Below are positions 62,055 through 64,000 of a stretch of DNA of 64,000 bases, piece by piece (position 1 is the stretch's first letter; every line of letters begins with the position of its first letter). Below the pieces are notes generated by a model. The model did no database searches. It was not told the origin of the DNA and saw nothing but the letters and a program-made list of their open reading frames with translations. Where the stretch lies: the NCBI GenBank assembly GCA_041390365.1, contig JAWKQB010000002.1:1058001-1122000 (forward strand). Direction: 5' to 3'. The stretch comes from Syntrophotaleaceae bacterium. Its GTDB lineage: Bacteria; Desulfobacterota; Desulfuromonadia; Desulfuromonadales; Syntrophotaleaceae. The translations under genes and the position numbers were made by a program.

Positions 62055-63280
62055 AACAGATCTACATGGACAATAACGCCACGACGGCGGTAAGAGAGCC
62101 GGTGCTCGAAGCCATGCTGCCGTTCTACCGGGAACAGTTCGGCAACCCGGCCAGCATTCACTGGGCCGGGCGGGCAGTCGAGGCCGCGGTGCAGAAGGCC
62201 CGGGAGCAGGTGGCCCGGTTGATTAACGGCCAGCCTGAGGACATCGTCTTCACCTCCTGCGGCAGCGAAGGCAACTCCCTGGCTCTGGCAGGGGTCTGCG
62301 AACTGCTGATGGACAAGGGAAATCACATCATCACCACCGCCGTCGAACACCCTTCGGTTCTGGCGACCTGCAAGTTCCTTGAAAAAAAAGGGTTTGAAAT
62401 CACCATCCTGCCCGTCGACGGTCAGGGCATGCTCGACCCGGCCCAGGTGGAAGCGGCCATAACCGAACGGACCGTGCTGATTTCGGTCATGTGGGCCAAC
62501 AATGAGACCGGAACCCTGTTTCCCATCGAGGACATCGGGGCTATCGCCCGCCGGCACAATGTTCTCTTCCACACCGACGCCGTCCAGGCGGTGGGACGGA
62601 TTCCGGTGGACGTGCAGGCGGCCTGTGTCGATCTGCTGGTGATTTCGGGGCACAAGTTCGGGGGGCCGAAAGGAACGGGGACTCTTTACGTTCGCAAGGG
62701 AGTCCGCCTGTTGCCCTTGATTCATGGCGGTCACCAGGAACGGAACCGGCGGGCGGGGACCCTGAATGTCCCGGGGATCGTGGGACTCGGCGCAGCCTGC
62801 GAACTTGTGGGTGCGGAACTGATGGAATATTCCTCCCGCGTTCGCGGCTTGCGGGATCGCCTGGAGCAGGGTATCCTGCAGCGAATCCCCGACACTCAGG
62901 TCAACGGTCACCCCGAGCTGCGCCTGCCCAATACGCTGAATGTCAGTTTCGCCTATATCGAGGGTGAAGCCGTGCTGCTCTTTCTCGACATGAAGGGGAT
63001 CGCCGCCTCCACCGGATCGGCCTGCACCTCCGACACCTTCGGCCAGTCCCATGTCATCGCGGCGATGGGCATCGACCCGATGATGGCCAATTCCAATGTC
63101 CGTTTCGGCCTCGGCCCCGACACGACCGCCGAGGACGTCGATTACGTCCTTGAAATTCTTCCCGAAATCGTGCAGAAACTGCGGGATATGAGCCCCTTCT
63201 ACCATGAACGGAAAAAGGGCAAGGAACAGGCCATGCAATCCGCTTCCCAGGACGCGGTTGTTTCCATAAAAAACATGTAA
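62051..63280 (+). CDS. nifS: Cysteine desulfurase (NifS/IscS type)
   Basis: 409 aa from GTG 62051 (overlaps the iscR stop). It takes sulfur from cysteine as a persulfide for Fe-S clusters and tRNA thiolation. MDNNATTAVREPVLEAM start, CGSEGNSLAL, AVEHPSV, NNETGTLFPI, the PLP Lys K202 in ISGHKFGGPKG, and the active Cys C325 in STGSACTSD within a long mobile loop, as in NifS/IscS class I. A 25-residue basic/polar C-terminal extension is present. iscU follows after 12 bp. Confidence 0.96.
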   Translation: MKQIYMDNNATTAVREPVLEAMLPFYREQFGNPASIHWAGRAVEAAVQKAREQVARLINGQPEDIVFTSCGSEGNSLALAGVCELLMDKGNHIITTAVEHPSVLATCKFLEKKGFEITILPVDGQGMLDPAQVEAAITERTVLISVMWANNETGTLFPIEDIGAIARRHNVLFHTDAVQAVGRIPVDVQAACVDLLVISGHKFGGPKGTGTLYVRKGVRLLPLIHGGHQERNRRAGTLNVPGIVGLGAACELVGAELMEYSSRVRGLRDRLEQGILQRIPDTQVNGHPELRLPNTLNVSFAYIEGEAVLLFLDMKGIAASTGSACTSDTFGQSHVIAAMGIDPMMANSNVRFGLGPDTTAEDVDYVLEILPEIVQKLRDMSPFYHERKKGKEQAMQSASQDAVVSIKNM

Positions 63281-63292
63281 AGGAGCAGTGCA

Positions 63293-63661
63293 ATGTATAC
63301 CGACAAGGTGATCGATCACTTTACCAATCCCCGCAACGTCGGGGAAATCGAGAATGCAGACGGGGTGGGCGAAAAGGTCAGCAGTTCCTGTGGTGACCGC
63401 ATGAAAGTTTTTCTCAAGGTCGAGGAAGGGATCATCCGCGACATCAAGTTCCAGACCTACGGCTGCGGTGCCGCCATCGCTTCCTCTTCCATGATGACCG
63501 AACTGGTCATCGGCAAGACCCTCGAGGAGGCCCTGGCCCTGACCAACGACCAGGTGGCAGAGGCTCTGGACGGCCTGCCCGCGCCCAAGCTGCACTGTTC
63601 CAACCTGGCGGCCGATGCATTGCACGAGGCCATCAGGAACTACCGGGACAACCAGGGCTGA
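63293..63661 (+). CDS. iscU: Fe-S cluster scaffold IscU/NifU N-terminal type
   Basis: 122 aa, single domain. MYTDKVIDHFTNPRNVGEI start and the three cluster ligands C33 (SSCGDRMKVF, with D35), C58 (TYGCGAAIASSS) and C102 (KLHCSNLAADAL). The LPPVK motif recognised by HscA is changed to LPAPK, so chaperone handling may differ. It receives sulfur from NifS and assembles [2Fe-2S]/[4Fe-4S] clusters. AGGAG precedes the ATG. mnmA comes next. Confidence 0.93.
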   Translation: MYTDKVIDHFTNPRNVGEIENADGVGEKVSSSCGDRMKVFLKVEEGIIRDIKFQTYGCGAAIASSSMMTELVIGKTLEEALALTNDQVAEALDGLPAPKLHCSNLAADALHEAIRNYRDNQG

Positions 63662-63692
63662 ATTCGGGCCGATATGCTTTAAAGAATGGCAG

Positions 63693-63722
63693 AAGGCCAC
63701 CTGGATTTCGGGTGGCTTTTTG
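63693..63722 (+). terminator. Probable terminator after iscU
   Basis: GCCACC / TGGATTTCG / GGTGGC followed by TTTTTGTTT, 35 bp past the iscU stop. The stem is short, so partial read-through into mnmA is likely. Confidence 0.65.
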
Positions 63723-63735
63723 TTTAAGGGAAACT

Positions 63736-63771
63736 TTATAGGTCCTATGAGACCTATAGGTCTTATAGGAC
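63736..63771 (+). repeat. Short intergenic repeat, family D (TAGGTCCTATGA units), copy 2
   Basis: TATAGGTCCTATGAGACC then TATAGGTCTTATAGGAC: partly palindromic units like those at 54365. Just before mnmA. Confidence 0.65.
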
Positions 63772-63787
63772 GATTTCCAGGAGTATC

Positions 63788-64000
63788 ATGGATAAAAAAA
63801 CCGTCGTCGTCGCCATGAGTGGTGGCGTCGATTCCACCGTTACAGCGGCGCTTCTGAAGGAACGGGGCCATCGGGTGATCGGCTTGACCATGCGGATCTG
63901 GGATCGGGGCGATCCGGTGTTCGACGAGGCCCGGGATGCCCGGCAGATGGCCGAATTCCTGAAGATTCCCCATCATTTGATCGATCTTCGGCAAGAGTTT
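63788..64000 (+). CDS. mnmA: tRNA 2-thiouridylase MnmA, N-terminal part (cut by window end)
   Basis: 71 codons visible, no stop before the window end. The PP-loop ATPase motif AMSGGVDSTVTAALLKERGH (residues 9-28) and VIGLTMRIWDRGD, then FLKIPHHLIDLRQEF, match MnmA, which adds sulfur to U34 of Lys, Glu and Gln tRNAs. It takes sulfur relayed from a cysteine desulfurase, which fits its place after nifS-iscU. The second Ser of the usual GGVDSS is Thr here, a common variant. Confidence 0.93.
   Translation, partial: MDKKTVVVAMSGGVDSTVTAALLKERGHRVIGLTMRIWDRGDPVFDEARDARQMAEFLKIPHHLIDLRQEF

Noticed and set aside
61793..63994. Minus-strand open frame of over 700 codons across iscR-nifS-iscU
   Set aside because: Lies opposite three genes with clear catalytic residues; low-complexity composition typical of antisense shadows.

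Overview
The window looks like a chromosomal stretch of a moderately high-GC deltaproteobacterium of the Desulfuromonas/Pelobacter/Geobacter type. This is an inference from gene order (yajC-secD-secF-recJ, pheA-tyrA-aroA-cmk-ispH-rpsA-sppA-ihfB, cysE-iscR-nifS-iscU-mnmA) and from the style of its multi-PAS histidine kinases; no rRNA or tRNA gene is present to confirm it. Most of the window is housekeeping. The accessory material is at the left edge (RTX gene, IS element, type I secretion), in the signalling genes, and in many short intergenic repeats.

Layout. 1-6778: a giant RTX/cadherin-like secreted protein gene (at least 1837 aa visible, start off the left edge) cut in two by a 1260-bp IS3-family element at 2482-3741; removing the element plus one 3-bp target duplication restores one continuous frame. 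6862-11596: its probable secretion machine (TolC, HlyB-type ABC exporter, HlyD adaptor). 11632-12660: rplM-rpsI with promoter and terminator. 12864-18426: argC, a YgiQ-type radical SAM gene, a small DUF2065 membrane protein, queA, tgt. 18480-23251: yajC-secD-secF and recJ. 23540-24094: a redoxin. 24201-30729: a 2033-aa CheB-CheR-PAS-GAF-histidine kinase and a receiver-only partner. 31082-33307: a secreted TPR protein and a GFA-family zinc protein. 33396-34586 (minus): a PLP aminotransferase, divergent from pheA-tyrA-aroA-cmk-ispH-rpsA-sppA-ihfB-hotdog thioesterase (34774-43426). 43816-46248: pseudouridine synthase, lgt, HAD phosphatase. 46262-48836 (minus): an RsbW/RsbV-like pair and an APH/P-loop kinase fusion. 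49079-55268: two lipoproteins, a peptide-binding lipoprotein and two Dpp-type permeases without ATPases. 55302-58585: SEC-C protein, NSS transporter, mutM, thioesterase. 58727-60742: PocR-PAS histidine kinase. 60901-end: cysE-iscR-nifS-iscU-mnmA, a sulfur and Fe-S supply operon.

The strongest unlisted signal is a set of short-period intergenic repeats. One family has an identical 16-bp core in three distant gaps (12.7, 23.3 and 38.9 kb); other families are built from GATTTC-, GGAGTGA/GAGTCCT- and TAGGTCCTA-type units. All lie between stop and start codons. I see no CRISPR array, prophage or obviously new defence system; the best candidates for novelty are the repeat families, the IS-split RTX locus, and the giant sensor kinase whose CheB domain seems to have lost its catalytic histidine.
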